Part shown: piece by piece, positions 16,693 through 25,014 of the stretch
Numbering within the stretch: position 1 is the stretch's first letter
Layout of the letters: every line of letters begins with the position of its first letter
From: Streptomyces malaysiensis subsp. samsunensis
GTDB lineage: Bacteria > Actinomycetota > Actinomycetes > Streptomycetales > Streptomycetaceae
NCBI RefSeq assembly: GCF_024519315.1
Contig: NZ_JANIIC010000025.1
Location: forward strand, 62,001 to 126,000
Length of the DNA: 64,000 nucleotides
Direction of reading: 5' to 3'
Translations under genes and position numbers: made by a program
The notes under the pieces: generated by a model
Seen by the model: the letters and a program-made list of their open reading frames with translations, nothing else
What the model was told of the DNA's origin: nothing
Database searches by the model: none

Positions 16693-17619
16693 TCAGTCCA
16701 CCGTGATGGCGATCTTGCCCCTCCCGTGCCCCTCCATGCTGAGCCGCTGCGCGTCCGCCGTCTTCTGGAGGGGGAAGACCGCGGAGACCTCGACGCCGAG
16801 GGCGCCGCGTTCGGCGAGGTCGGTGAGGTCCTGGAGGTCGTCGGGGTCGGGGCGGACGAAGACGTAGCGGCCGCCGAGGCCGAGGACGGCGGGGTCGGCG
16901 ATGGAGGCCAGGCGGCCGTCGGGGGCGAGGAGTTCGGAGGAGGTGGCGAGCGCGTCGCCGCCGACAAGGTCGAGCACGGCGTCCACGCCGTTCGGGGCGA
17001 GGGCGCGGACCCGGTCGGCGAGCCCCTCCCCGTACGTGGCCGGCTCGGCCCCCAGCGCGCGCAGATACTCATGGTTGCGCTCGCTCGCCGTGCCGATCAC
17101 CCGCGCCCCCATGTGCCGCGCCAACTGGACCGCCATCGAGCCGACCCCGCCCGCCGCCGCGTGCACCAGCACGGTGTCGCCCTCACCGACCTTCAGCGCC
17201 CGTACCAGCGACTGATAGGCCGTCAGACCCGCCAGCGGGATGCCCGCGGCCTGTGTGAAGGAGAGGTTCCGGGGTTTGCGGGCGAGGGTGCGGATGGGGG
17301 CGGCCACGTATTCGGCGCAGGTGCCCCGGGAGAGAAAGTCCTCCCGTACGTACCCGATCACCTCGTCGCCGGGCTGGAACTCCGTCACCGCCGCGCCCGG
17401 CCGCTCCACGACCCCGGAGACGTCCCAGCCGGGGATGACCGGGAAGACCGCGTCCAGGACCGGTTCGAGGTATCCGGCCTGCGCCTTCCAGTCGACGGGG
17501 TTCACGGTGGCGGCCTTGACCCTGATCAGGACGGCGTCGGGGCCGACCTTGGGCTTCGGCCGCTCCCCGTACTCCAGGATCTCGGGGCCGCCGTAGCGGC
17601 GGTAGCTGATGGCCTTCAT
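16693..17619 (-). CDS. NADP-dependent zinc-free alcohol dehydrogenase/quinone oxidoreductase
   Basis: This 308-residue MDR-superfamily enzyme has the GroES-like N-terminal domain (MKAISYRRYGGPEILEYGE), IPGWDVSGVVERPG and the nucleotide motif VLVHAAAGGVGSMAVQLARH (AAxGGVG). Zinc ligands are absent, pointing to the quinone oxidoreductase branch. ATG 17619 has GAGGAG 7 nt upstream. The DNA just upstream is an 11-unit 9-bp repeat that remains open in frame; it would encode a strange Arg/Glu-rich extension, which I reject because the strong ribosome site fits the shorter start. Confidence 0.9.
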   Translation of the reverse strand: MKAISYRRYGGPEILEYGERPKPKVGPDAVLIRVKAATVNPVDWKAQAGYLEPVLDAVFPVIPGWDVSGVVERPGAAVTEFQPGDEVIGYVREDFLSRGTCAEYVAAPIRTLARKPRNLSFTQAAGIPLAGLTAYQSLVRALKVGEGDTVLVHAAAGGVGSMAVQLARHMGARVIGTASERNHEYLRALGAEPATYGEGLADRVRALAPNGVDAVLDLVGGDALATSSELLAPDGRLASIADPAVLGLGGRYVFVRPDPDDLQDLTDLAERGALGVEVSAVFPLQKTADAQRLSMEGHGRGKIAITVD

Positions 17620-17625
17620 GTGGCG

Positions 17626-17724
17626 CTCCTCGCGGTTCTCGCGGTTCTCGCGGCGTTCGCGGAGCTCGCGGTGTTCGCGGTGTTCGCGGATCTCACGGGT
17701 TTCGCAGATCTCGCGGCTCTCGCG
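17626..17724. repeat. 9-bp tandem repeat, eleven units, in a 5' leader
   Basis: Eleven consecutive 9-bp units of the form GTTCTCGCG/GTGTTCGCG run from 17626 to 17724, immediately upstream of the oxidoreductase gene start (17619, minus strand). On the transcribed strand each begins CGCGA. The array overlaps the ribosome-binding region at its end, so copy number could influence expression. Confidence 0.88.
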
Positions 17725-17886
17725 TTCGCGTCGGTCCCGGGCGTGTTCTCGCCCGCTCCTCCTCTTCGACGCTCCTGCTCCGCCACCGCCACCGCAAATC
17801 CGCACCGCCCCGGCCGTACAGCCCAGCCGTACAGCCCGGCCGCACCGCCCCAGCCGCACCCGCCCCGGCAGCGCCCGCCCCAGCCG

Positions 17887-18540
17887 CTACGCCGAACCCT
17901 GCGCCGCCAGCGGCGGCAGCGCGGCGCGCGGTTCCATCCCGCCGAACCAGAAGCCGAGCAGAAACGCCACGGTGGACTCCAGCAGGCGGGCCCGCTCCAG
18001 GCCGCCGCCGTCCAGCGGTGCACAGCCCATGTCGCGGACCAGGGCCCGTACGACCTCCAGGGCCTCCTCGTCGTCCCCGCACAGCGGAACCGCCAGCGGG
18101 CCGTCGGCGAAGACCGGCGGGGTCATCCGCCACACCGCGTCCGCGCAGTGGCAGAACCCCTTCACGACCCGCGCCCCGACGGCCCGCGCGGCGATCCGCT
18201 CGGCCATGCCCGGTCCGCCGTCGGTGGCGAGGGTGAAGCGTCCGGGGACGATCGCGTTGGTGCAGTCGATCAGCGCCCGGCCGCTCAGCGTCCCCTCGGC
18301 CGCACCCGCCGCCTCCAGAGCCGCCTCGACGCCCTCGTACGCCACCGCCAACAGCGTCACCTCGCCGAATCCTGCGGCCTCGCGCAGGCTCCCCGCCCGT
18401 GCGCCGTGGCCGATCCGCGCGGCCAGTGCCTGCGCCTTCGGCCGCGAGCGGCCGCCGATGAACAGTTCGTGCCCCGCCCGTGCCCACTGGGTCCCCAGCG
18501 CGTCGGCCATCCGGCCCGTGCCCAGCACTCCGATCCGCAT
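17887..18540 (-). CDS. NADPH-dependent F420 reductase-like protein
   Basis: The 217-residue protein starts with a Rossmann motif (MRIGVLGTGRMADALGTQWA) followed by GHELFIGGRSRPKAQALAA, the NADP-binding arrangement of F420:NADP oxidoreductases and related reductase-like proteins (F420_oxidored family). VKGFCHCADAVWRMTPPVF and PLCGDDEEALEVVRALVRDMG are also family-like. It is divergent from the HxlR regulator with a perfect palindrome between them, so it is probably that regulator's target. F420 use is an inference; many family members act on other substrates. Confidence 0.82.
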   Translation of the reverse strand: MRIGVLGTGRMADALGTQWARAGHELFIGGRSRPKAQALAARIGHGARAGSLREAAGFGEVTLLAVAYEGVEAALEAAGAAEGTLSGRALIDCTNAIVPGRFTLATDGGPGMAERIAARAVGARVVKGFCHCADAVWRMTPPVFADGPLAVPLCGDDEEALEVVRALVRDMGCAPLDGGGLERARLLESTVAFLLGFWFGGMEPRAALPPLAAQGSA

Positions 18541-18636
18541 CGCGGTCTCCTCACCCTCGCCCGTCTCGCCTGCCGTGTTCGCCAGTCGCGTTCGCCGGTC
18601 GTTCTCGTCCGGCGCCGGGCAGCGACACTAGGAAGT

Positions 18637-18664
18637 CCGTCGCACACCGCGAGGTGTGCGACGG
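18637..18664. promoter_or_regulatory. Perfect 12-bp inverted repeat, probable HxlR operator
   Basis: CCGTCGCACACC and GGTGTGCGACGG are exact reverse complements separated by GCGA. The site lies 31 bp before the HxlR start and about 97 bp before the divergent reductase gene, the usual position for an autoregulated operator serving both genes. Confidence 0.75.
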
Positions 18665-18695
18665 ATGGGCTAGGACGGCGGCCAGGAGGTCATCA

Positions 18696-19088
18696 GTGAG
18701 CGAACCGGCGACGACATCGCGCCCCACCGCCCCGGACGGGTTCATCGCCGACTGCCGGGCGCGGCTGGGCTTCGATCTGCTGGCCCGTACCTGGACCGCC
18801 GTCGTGATCTTCGGGCTGCGGGAGGGGCCGCGCCGCCCGGGAGAGCTGCGCGCGGCCATCGGCGGCATCAGCGCCAAGGTCCTCAACGACACCCTGCGCG
18901 GGCTGGAGGACGACGGGCTGGTGGAGCGGCGCCGGTACGCGGAGGCGCCGCCCCGGGTCGAGTACGGGCTGACCGCGCTCGGGAAGACCCTGCTGGGGCC
19001 GATCGAGGCGCTCGGTGCCTGGTCGGTGGAGTACGCGGACGCGGTGGTCGAGGCCCAGGAGCGGGCCGAGCGGCGGCGCGGGCGGTAG
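18696..19088 (+). CDS. HxlR-family transcriptional regulator
   Basis: The 130-residue winged-helix protein has the HxlR order: CRARLGFDLLARTWTAVVIF, GLREGPRRPGELRAAIGGIS, AKVLNDTLRGLEDDGLVERR and a wing YAEAPPRVEYGLTALGKTLL. The usual N-terminal Cys near the first helix is present (ADCRARLGF). GTG 18696 has AGGAGGT 6 nt upstream. HxlR proteins sense redox or aldehyde stress and typically control a divergent oxidoreductase, matching the reductase gene at 17887-18540. Confidence 0.9.
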   Translation: MSEPATTSRPTAPDGFIADCRARLGFDLLARTWTAVVIFGLREGPRRPGELRAAIGGISAKVLNDTLRGLEDDGLVERRRYAEAPPRVEYGLTALGKTLLGPIEALGAWSVEYADAVVEAQERAERRRGR

Positions 19089-19139
19089 TCCCGGCCCGCC
19101 GTGCCACGCGGCCCACGCGACCCCGCGTCGGCCGCGCGG

Positions 19140-19193
19140 CCGATGCGCCCGATACGGCCGATACGCCTGATACGCCCGGTGCGGCCAATGCGC
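19140..19193. repeat. 9-bp degenerate tandem repeat, six units
   Basis: Six units of CCGATACGC-type sequence run from 19140 to 19193 after the HxlR stop. The region 19089-19337 otherwise holds only the TetR-type operator at 19254-19271 and the ribosome site of the next gene. Confidence 0.8.
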
Positions 19194-19253
19194 CCGTGCA
19201 CCCGTGCACCCGGGCGGCCTCCGGCCCCCGAGAGCCAAGGCCCACTGGACTAC

Positions 19254-19271
19254 ATACCGACTGGTCGGCAT
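19254..19271. promoter_or_regulatory. TetR-type operator, site 1 of 3
   Basis: ATACCGACTGGTCGGCAT is a near-perfect palindrome 66 bp upstream of the phosphotransferase start. Closely matching sequences occur at 24950-24967 (minus strand) and 61504-61521. The TetR protein encoded at 21728-22321, within the same catabolic cluster, is the best candidate to bind it. Confidence 0.7.
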
Positions 19272-19337
19272 CATGTGGCAGGACGGTCCGCCGTTCCCCG
19301 CACCAGTACCGAGGAAAGAAACCCAGGAAGAGGTTCG

Positions 19338-20360
19338 ATGAACGCAGGCAATCCCCCAGGGCTCGACCTCGAGCGGCTCCGCGCCCACCTCGACCGCGAA
19401 CGCGCAGGACTGGTGCGCGGGCCGCTGAGCGCCAAGCTGATCGAAGGCGGCCGCTCGAATCTCACCTACACCGTCACCGACGGCGCCTCCCGCTGGGTGG
19501 TCCGCCGGCCGCCGCTGGGCCATGTGCTCGCCACCGCCCATGACATGGCGCGGGAGCACCGGGTGATCAGCGCCCTGCACCCGACGGCCGTGCCGGTGCC
19601 GGAGCCGGTGCTGCTGTGCGAGGACGAGTCGGTCATCGGATCGCCCTTCTACGTCATGGAGTTCGTCGAGGGCACCCCGTACCGCACCGCCGAACAGCTC
19701 ACCGGCATCGGCCCGGAGCGCACCCGGGAGGTGGTCCTCTCCCTCGTGGACACGCTGGTGACGCTGCACTCCGTCGATCCGGCCGAGGTCGGGCTCGGCG
19801 ACTTCGGGCGCCCGGAGGGGTTCCTGGAGCGGCAGTTGCGCCGCTGGGGCAAGCAGCTGGCGGCCTCGCGCAACCGTGAGCTGCCCGGGATCGAGGAGCT
19901 GCACACCCGGCTGGGCAAGGCGCTGCCCGCCTCCCCCACGCCCACCGTCGTACACGGCGACTACCGCCTCGACAACGTCCTGGTGAACGCCGACGACAGG
20001 ATCACGGCGATCCTCGACTGGGAGATGTCCACGCTCGGCGATCCGCTGACCGACCTCGGCCTGATCGTGATGTACAGCGGTCATCCGAATCTCGCCGACT
20101 CCCCCATCTCCTCCACCCAGGGCGCCCCCGGCCACCCGGCCACGGACGAGCTGATCCAGCGCTATGCCGAGGGCTCGGGGCGCGATGTCGGCGGCGTCTC
20201 CTGGTACACCGCCTTCGCCTACTTCAAGCTGGCGGTGATCCTCGAGGGCATCCACTACCGCTTCACCCTCGGCCAGACCGTCGGCGCGGGCTTCGACCGC
20301 ATCGGCGACATCGCCCCCGCCTTCATCGAACACGGCCTCACCACCCTCAAGGAGAGCTGA
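19338..20360 (+). CDS. Phosphotransferase family protein (ACAD10/11 N-domain-like)
   Basis: The 340-residue protein has the aminoglycoside phosphotransferase/choline kinase fold: GGRSNLTYTVTDGASRWVVRRPP (nucleotide loop), VVHGDYRLDNVLVN (HGDxxxxN Brenner motif) and AILDWEMSTLGDPLTDLG (metal-binding DWE). This sequence type is the one fused to acyl-CoA dehydrogenase in animal ACAD10/ACAD11, where it phosphorylates hydroxyacyl-CoA, and the next gene here is an acyl-CoA dehydrogenase 7 bp away. An acyl-CoA-related kinase role is therefore more likely than antibiotic resistance. AGGAAGAGG precedes ATG 19338. The TetR-type operator lies upstream. Confidence 0.87.
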   Translation: MNAGNPPGLDLERLRAHLDRERAGLVRGPLSAKLIEGGRSNLTYTVTDGASRWVVRRPPLGHVLATAHDMAREHRVISALHPTAVPVPEPVLLCEDESVIGSPFYVMEFVEGTPYRTAEQLTGIGPERTREVVLSLVDTLVTLHSVDPAEVGLGDFGRPEGFLERQLRRWGKQLAASRNRELPGIEELHTRLGKALPASPTPTVVHGDYRLDNVLVNADDRITAILDWEMSTLGDPLTDLGLIVMYSGHPNLADSPISSTQGAPGHPATDELIQRYAEGSGRDVGGVSWYTAFAYFKLAVILEGIHYRFTLGQTVGAGFDRIGDIAPAFIEHGLTTLKES

Positions 20361-20367
20361 TCCCGCC

Positions 20368-21582
20368 ATGGACTTCGCATTCGACGCCCGGACCGAAGAG
20401 CTGCGCGCCAAACTGCTCGCCTTCATGGACGAGCACGTCCATCCGGCGGAGGCGGTCGCGGAGGAGCAGCGCGCGTCCCTGGACTCCCCGTGGCTGACCC
20501 CGCCGATCGTCGGCGAGCTCAAGGCCGAGGCCCGTCGGCAGGGGCTGTGGAACCTCTTCCTGCCCGACGCCGAGTACGGCGCGGGGCTGACCAACCTCCA
20601 GTACGCCCCGCTCGCGGAGATCACCGGCCGCAGCCCGCAGTTGGCCCCCACCGCGCTGAACTGCGCTGCCCCGGACACCGGCAATATGGAGGTGCTCGCC
20701 CAGTTCGGCGATGAGCGGCAGCGCAAGCAGTGGCTGGAGCCGCTGCTCGACGGGGAGATCCGCTCGGCCTTCGCGATGACCGAGCCGGAGGTCGCCTCGT
20801 CCGACGCGACCAACATCGAGACCCGGATCGAGCGCGACGGCGACGACTACGTCATCACCGGGCGCAAGTGGTACATCTCCGGGGCGATGAACCCCGACTG
20901 CAAGATCTTCATCGTGATGGGCAAGACCGACCCGGAGGGCGCCGATGTGCGCCGTCAGCAGTCGATGGTGCTGGTGCCGCGCGACACCCCGGGCGTCGAG
21001 GTGCGCCGCGCGATGCGGGTGTACGGGTACGAGGACCACTACCACGGCGGCCACGCCGAGGTGGTCTTCGACCGGGTGCGGGTGCCGGTGAGCAACCTCA
21101 TCGGCGAGGAGGGCGGCGGTTTCGCCATCGCCCAGGCCCGCCTCGGCCCCGGCCGGATCCACCACTGCATGCGGCTGATCGGCATGGCCGAGCGCGGTAT
21201 CGAGCTGATGTGCCGCCGGGCCGTGGACCGTACGGCCTTCGGCCGGCCGCTCGCCCAGCAGGGCCAGGTCCATGAGTGGATCGCGGACGCTCGGGTGGCG
21301 GTCGAGCAGCTGCGACTGCTGGTGCTGAAGACGGCCTGGCTGATGGACACGGCGGGCAACCGCGAGGCGCACACCGAGATCCAGGCCATCAAGATCGCGA
21401 CCCCGCGCACGGTGGTGGGGATCCTGGACCGGGCGGTGCAGCTGCATGGCGCGGGCGGGGTGAGCCAGGACTTCCCGCTGGCCGAGCTGTGGGCGGCCGC
21501 GCGGACGCTTCAGCTGGCGGACGGTCCGGACGAGGTGCATCAGCGGTCGCTGGCGCGGCGGGAGTTGAAGCGGTACGTATAG
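20368..21582 (+). CDS. Acyl-CoA dehydrogenase
   Basis: A 404-residue flavoprotein of the acyl-CoA dehydrogenase family, close to the ACAD11 type. AFAMTEPEVASSDATNIET and YVITGRKWYISGAMNPD form the FAD and substrate contacts; LGPGRIHHCMRLIGMAERGI, AFGRPLAQQ and VQLHGAGGVSQDFPLAELW follow in order. FAD-dependent alpha,beta-oxidation of an acyl-CoA is expected. It forms an operon with the phosphotransferase, and the two probably act on a branched, long-chain or hydroxylated acyl-CoA. Confidence 0.92.
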   Translation: MDFAFDARTEELRAKLLAFMDEHVHPAEAVAEEQRASLDSPWLTPPIVGELKAEARRQGLWNLFLPDAEYGAGLTNLQYAPLAEITGRSPQLAPTALNCAAPDTGNMEVLAQFGDERQRKQWLEPLLDGEIRSAFAMTEPEVASSDATNIETRIERDGDDYVITGRKWYISGAMNPDCKIFIVMGKTDPEGADVRRQQSMVLVPRDTPGVEVRRAMRVYGYEDHYHGGHAEVVFDRVRVPVSNLIGEEGGGFAIAQARLGPGRIHHCMRLIGMAERGIELMCRRAVDRTAFGRPLAQQGQVHEWIADARVAVEQLRLLVLKTAWLMDTAGNREAHTEIQAIKIATPRTVVGILDRAVQLHGAGGVSQDFPLAELWAAARTLQLADGPDEVHQRSLARRELKRYV

Positions 21583-21602
21583 CCGAAGCGGTACGTGTAG
21601 GG

Positions 21603-21690
21603 GCGAGGGCGGGGTTTGTTCCCCCCCCCGCCCCTTCCCGCATCCGGGGGCTCCACCCCCGGACCCCCGGTCCTCAATCTCCCCCAGCTA
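21603..21690. repeat. Half of the CCCCGCCCC-arm element family
   Basis: After the acyl-CoA dehydrogenase stop, a C-rich tract with CCCCGCCCCTTCCCG is followed by a GGGGGCTCCACCCCC hairpin. This matches the left half of the elements at 16231, 44821 and 53623, but no right arm follows. It could act as a terminator between the convergent dehydrogenase and TetR genes. Confidence 0.5.
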
Positions 21691-21727
21691 CCGCTGGGAG
21701 GTGCCCCCTTGACGGGCTGGATTTCCC

Positions 21728-22321
21728 TTATGGCCGCAGTGCGCGCATCAGGAGATCCGCCAGGTGGTCCGCGACCTCCTGGGGGGCCCAGCGGCCGCCG
21801 GGCCGGTACCAGGTGCCCAGGTGGTGGACCGAGCCGAAGTGGTAGTCCACCACCAGATCGGCCGGGGTACGGGAGCTGAACACCCCGGTCCGCTGTCCCT
21901 CCTCGATCAGCGCGCGGAACCGCTCGTGGTAGCGGCGCCGCTCGGCGCGCACCTGTTTGTGCTTCTCCGGGCTGAGTTGATGCATCGACCGGAAGAAGAT
22001 GGTCGCGTCATCGAGGTTCTCGATCGTGGTGACCACGACATCGGCCGCCGCGTCCCGCAGCCGCCGCTCCACCGGTGCGTCGGCGTCCGCGAAGGCGTCC
22101 AGGCGCTCCTGCTGGAGCCGGAGCACCCGGCTGTAGATCTCATGCAGCAGATCGTCCTTGGAGCCGAAGTAGTGGTACAGCGCACCCTTGGTGACGCCCG
22201 CCGCCTCGACGATCTCCTGTACGGACGTCCGGTCGTAGCCGCGCTCCGCGAAGAGGCGGGTCGCAGCGGCCAGCAGCCGCTGTGGCACCGGCTGTCCGTC
22301 ACCGTCCGTCGCTCTGGCCAT
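21728..22321 (-). CDS. TetR-family regulator of the acyl-CoA cluster
   Basis: A 197-residue TetR protein. The HTH is TRLFAERGYDRTSVQEIVEA then AGVTKGALYHYFGSKDDLL; the C-terminal part (RSMHQLSPEKHKQVRAER, GTWYRPGGRWAPQEVADHLA) resembles FadR/KstR2-type regulators of acyl-CoA metabolism. It is the last gene of the SDR-ligase-TetR run on the minus strand, 40 bp after the ligase stop. The shared palindromes upstream of this run and of the phosphotransferase operon imply autoregulation and co-regulation, probably relieved by an acyl-CoA. ATG 22321 was chosen by family start; the ribosome site is weak. Confidence 0.88.
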   Translation of the reverse strand: MARATDGDGQPVPQRLLAAATRLFAERGYDRTSVQEIVEAAGVTKGALYHYFGSKDDLLHEIYSRVLRLQQERLDAFADADAPVERRLRDAAADVVVTTIENLDDATIFFRSMHQLSPEKHKQVRAERRRYHERFRALIEEGQRTGVFSSRTPADLVVDYHFGSVHHLGTWYRPGGRWAPQEVADHLADLLMRALRP

Positions 22322-22361
22322 GCTCGCCACCCGTTCTCTTCTGCCCTTCTGACTTTCTCTG

Positions 22362-24005
22362 TCATCCTCGCAGTTCCCGCCGGAGGATCTTGCCACTGGT
22401 CGTCTTCGGCAGCTCGGGCAGGATCTCCACCTCGCGGGGGTACTTGTACGCGGCGAGCCGCTCCGCGCAGTACGCGGACAGCTCGTCCGGTGTGGCCCGG
22501 ACCCCTGATCGCAGGCTCACATACGCCTTGACCGTCTCCCCGCGGTACGCGTCGGGTTCGCCGACGACGGCCGCCTCCCGCACGGCGGGGTGAGTGTAGA
22601 GCACATCCTCGACCTCCCTCGGCCACACCTTGAAGCCGGACGCGTTGATCATGTCCTTCTTGCGGTCGACCACGTACAGCCAGCCGCCCTCGTCCATGAA
22701 ACCGATGTCGCCGGTGCGCAGTTCCCCGTCCGGGAGGGCGGTCTCGGTCGCCTCCGGGCGCCGCCAGTAGCCGGGCACCACCATCGGGCCGCGGACGACG
22801 ATCTCGCCCTGCTCGCCGAAGGGCACGTCCTGCCCCGCGTCGTCCACGATGCGCACGATCGTGTCGGCGCCGGGGACGCCGACGGCGAGGGTGCCGGAGA
22901 CCGGGTCCACGGGGGCGCGGATCCCGGGCGGGACGCTGGCGCAGGGCGCGGTGCACTCGGTGAGCCCGTAGCCGTTGTGCAGATACGGGCCGAAGTCCTT
23001 CTGGAACCGCTCGACCAGCGCGGGCGGCACCGGGGCGCCGCCGGAGGAGATGATCCGGAAGGACGAGAAGTGGTCGCGGGTGGCCCGGGGGTGGGCCATC
23101 AGCGCCATGAAGGCGGTGGAGGGGCCCACGGTGTAGAGGGGGCGGTGCTCGGCGAAGGCGTCGAGGACGACCCCGGTCTCGAAGCGGTAGGCCAGGGCCA
23201 GGGTGCCCGCCCCGGCCATGCCCGCGCACAGCTCGCAGACCATGCCGGTGATGTGGAACAGCGGGGCCAGCGCGAAGATCGTGGAACCGAGGGGCAGCTC
23301 ATGGAGGATGTGCTGCCGGTCGGCGTTGTAGGAGATGTTGCCGTGCGTGTTGGTGGCGCCCTTGGGGGTGCCGCTGGTCCCGGAGGTGTAGCTGATCAGC
23401 GCGATGTCGTCGGGGCCGGGCGCGGGGACGGACGGCGGACGGGCACCGGCGCGGGCGGCCGCGAGGAGGTCCTCGGCGTCCGCGGGGGCCGGGATGGGCT
23501 CGTCGCGCAGCACCCGCTCGTCGTCGCGGGTCTGGAAGTCGCGGGCGTCGGCGGTGAGCGCGATCCGCACCGGGGAGGCGGCGGCCGTCTGGCGTATGTA
23601 GTCCTCCCAGCCGTGGCGGGCGCAGACCAGGGCGCTCACCTCGGCGTCGCCGAGTATGTGCGCGAGCTCGGCGCCCTTGTACATGGGGTTGACCGGGACG
23701 ACCGTGCCGCCCGCCTTCCACGCCCCCAGCAGCGCGATGACGAAGTGCGGGGTGTTCTGGAGCATGATCGCGAGGCGGTCGCCGGGCCGGAAGCCGCGTT
23801 CGGCGAGGTATCCGGCGATGCCGTCGGAGAGCTCGTCGACCTCCCGGTAGGTCAGCCGTCCGTCGAAGTAGGCGAGCGCCGGATGGTCGGGCGAGCTGCG
23901 CACGGCGTCCCGGAACGCATGCAGCGGGCTCGGCCGCGGGGTGATCGTCCGGCGCTGTTTCTCAGTGAGCTGAGCGAGCCATGGCTGGTCCTGGTACGTC
24001 GTCAT
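22362..24005 (-). CDS. Long-chain-type acyl-CoA ligase (AMP-dependent synthetase)
   Basis: The 547-residue ANL enzyme has the P-loop ISYTSGTSGTPKGATNTHGN, the A5 motif NGYGLTECT, RTGDIGFMDEGGWLYVVDR (A7/A8) and the catalytic Lys motif LPKTTSGKILRRELR at the C-terminus. It should activate a fatty or related acid to the acyl-CoA. It lies between the SDR and TetR genes, all on one strand, and complements the acyl-CoA dehydrogenase encoded convergently. The exact acid is unknown. Confidence 0.93.
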   Translation of the reverse strand: MTTYQDQPWLAQLTEKQRRTITPRPSPLHAFRDAVRSSPDHPALAYFDGRLTYREVDELSDGIAGYLAERGFRPGDRLAIMLQNTPHFVIALLGAWKAGGTVVPVNPMYKGAELAHILGDAEVSALVCARHGWEDYIRQTAAASPVRIALTADARDFQTRDDERVLRDEPIPAPADAEDLLAAARAGARPPSVPAPGPDDIALISYTSGTSGTPKGATNTHGNISYNADRQHILHELPLGSTIFALAPLFHITGMVCELCAGMAGAGTLALAYRFETGVVLDAFAEHRPLYTVGPSTAFMALMAHPRATRDHFSSFRIISSGGAPVPPALVERFQKDFGPYLHNGYGLTECTAPCASVPPGIRAPVDPVSGTLAVGVPGADTIVRIVDDAGQDVPFGEQGEIVVRGPMVVPGYWRRPEATETALPDGELRTGDIGFMDEGGWLYVVDRKKDMINASGFKVWPREVEDVLYTHPAVREAAVVGEPDAYRGETVKAYVSLRSGVRATPDELSAYCAERLAAYKYPREVEILPELPKTTSGKILRRELRG

Positions 24006-24072
24006 GGGCGGCCCTGTCTGGACGGGGGTGAGGGTGGTGGAGCGGAGCGTACGGCAGGGACGGGGCCGCGGA

Positions 24073-24903
24073 TCAGCCCGAGGCCGCGGCGGAGTTCCCG
24101 GATGAGGTCCCGGGGGAGGTCCCGGAGGAGGTCCCGGATGCCGCCTCGAGCTTTTCGAGCTTGCGCTGGAGCTTGTTGATACCGCCCAGCCAGCGGTCGG
24201 TGTCACCGGCGCGGGCCGCATAGTGGCGGGCCACCTCGGGGTGCGGAAGGATCAGGAAGCGCTCTTCCTCGATGCCCGCGAGAACGGCGTCGGCGACCTC
24301 CTCGGGCTCGATCGCGGTGGGCGCGAGCACCAGTTCCCCGGCGGTCCCGGCGTCGGTGAGCATGTCGGTGCGCACCCCCTGCGGGCAGACGGCGTGGACG
24401 CCGATACCGCGGTGGCGGTAGGTGGCCGAAAGCCATTCGGCGAAGGCGAGCGCCGCGTGCTTGGAGACCGCGTACGGCGCCGAGCCGATCATGGTGAGCA
24501 TCCCGGCGGCGGAGACGGTGGCCACGAAGCGGCCGCTGCCGCGCTCCAGCCACTCGGGCAGCAGTTCCCGGGCGGCCCGCACATGGGCCATCACATTGAC
24601 GTCCCAGGACTGCTGCCACAGCTTGTCGTCGGCCTCGGGGCCGCCGTCGTGGCCGACGCCCGCGTTGGCACAGAAGATGTCGATGGTGCCGCCGAGCGCC
24701 TCGCGGGCCGCGGGCACGATACCGGAGGCGTCACCGGGGACGGGGGTCGCGCCGATCTCCCCGGCGACGGAGGCGGCCTTGGCGGCGTCGAGGTCGTTGA
24801 CCACGACCCGGGCGCCCTCGGCGGCGAAGCGCCGGGCGAGTGCGGCGCCGATGCCACCGCCCGCTCCGGTGACCACTACACGCGCCCCACGCACGGTACC
24901 CAC
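24073..24903 (-). CDS. Short-chain dehydrogenase/reductase with Ser/Thr/Gly-rich tail
   Basis: A classical SDR of 276 residues: ARVVVTGAGGGIGAALARRF (TGxxxGxG), FCANAGVGHDGG (NAG), a Ser in VSAAGMLTM and YAVSK (catalytic Tyr-x3-Lys). GTG 24903 was chosen because GAGGAG lies 10 nt upstream; an ATG at 24939 has no ribosome site. The C-terminus carries GTSSGTSPGTSS repeats from a short DNA repeat at about 24080-24135. It heads the operon with the CoA ligase and TetR. Oxidation of a hydroxyacyl or alcohol intermediate is likely. Confidence 0.88.
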   Translation of the reverse strand: MGTVRGARVVVTGAGGGIGAALARRFAAEGARVVVNDLDAAKAASVAGEIGATPVPGDASGIVPAAREALGGTIDIFCANAGVGHDGGPEADDKLWQQSWDVNVMAHVRAARELLPEWLERGSGRFVATVSAAGMLTMIGSAPYAVSKHAALAFAEWLSATYRHRGIGVHAVCPQGVRTDMLTDAGTAGELVLAPTAIEPEEVADAVLAGIEEERFLILPHPEVARHYAARAGDTDRWLGGINKLQRKLEKLEAASGTSSGTSPGTSSGNSAAASG

Positions 24904-24949
24904 GATCGCAACGCTCCTCGGATCGGCTCTGATCGGCATCTGCGGCAGC

Positions 24950-24967
24950 AGACTAACCAGTCGGTAT
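24950..24967. promoter_or_regulatory. TetR-type operator, site 2 of 3
   Basis: On the minus strand this reads ATACCGACTGGTTAGTCT; the first 12 bases match sites 1 and 3 exactly, while the second half-site is weaker. It lies 47 bp upstream of the SDR start at 24903. Confidence 0.6.
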
Positions 24968-25014
24968 GTGTAAACGGAAGAGGCACATCGGCCTCCCGGC
25001 AGACGGCCGGCGGG

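Noticed and set aside
16057..18699. Very long open frame (about 880 codons) on the plus strand
   Set aside because: It crosses the 21-bp array, the arm-bounded element and the antisense of two well-supported minus-strand genes. The residues are Arg/Gly/Pro-rich with no family motifs; it is open only because of high GC.
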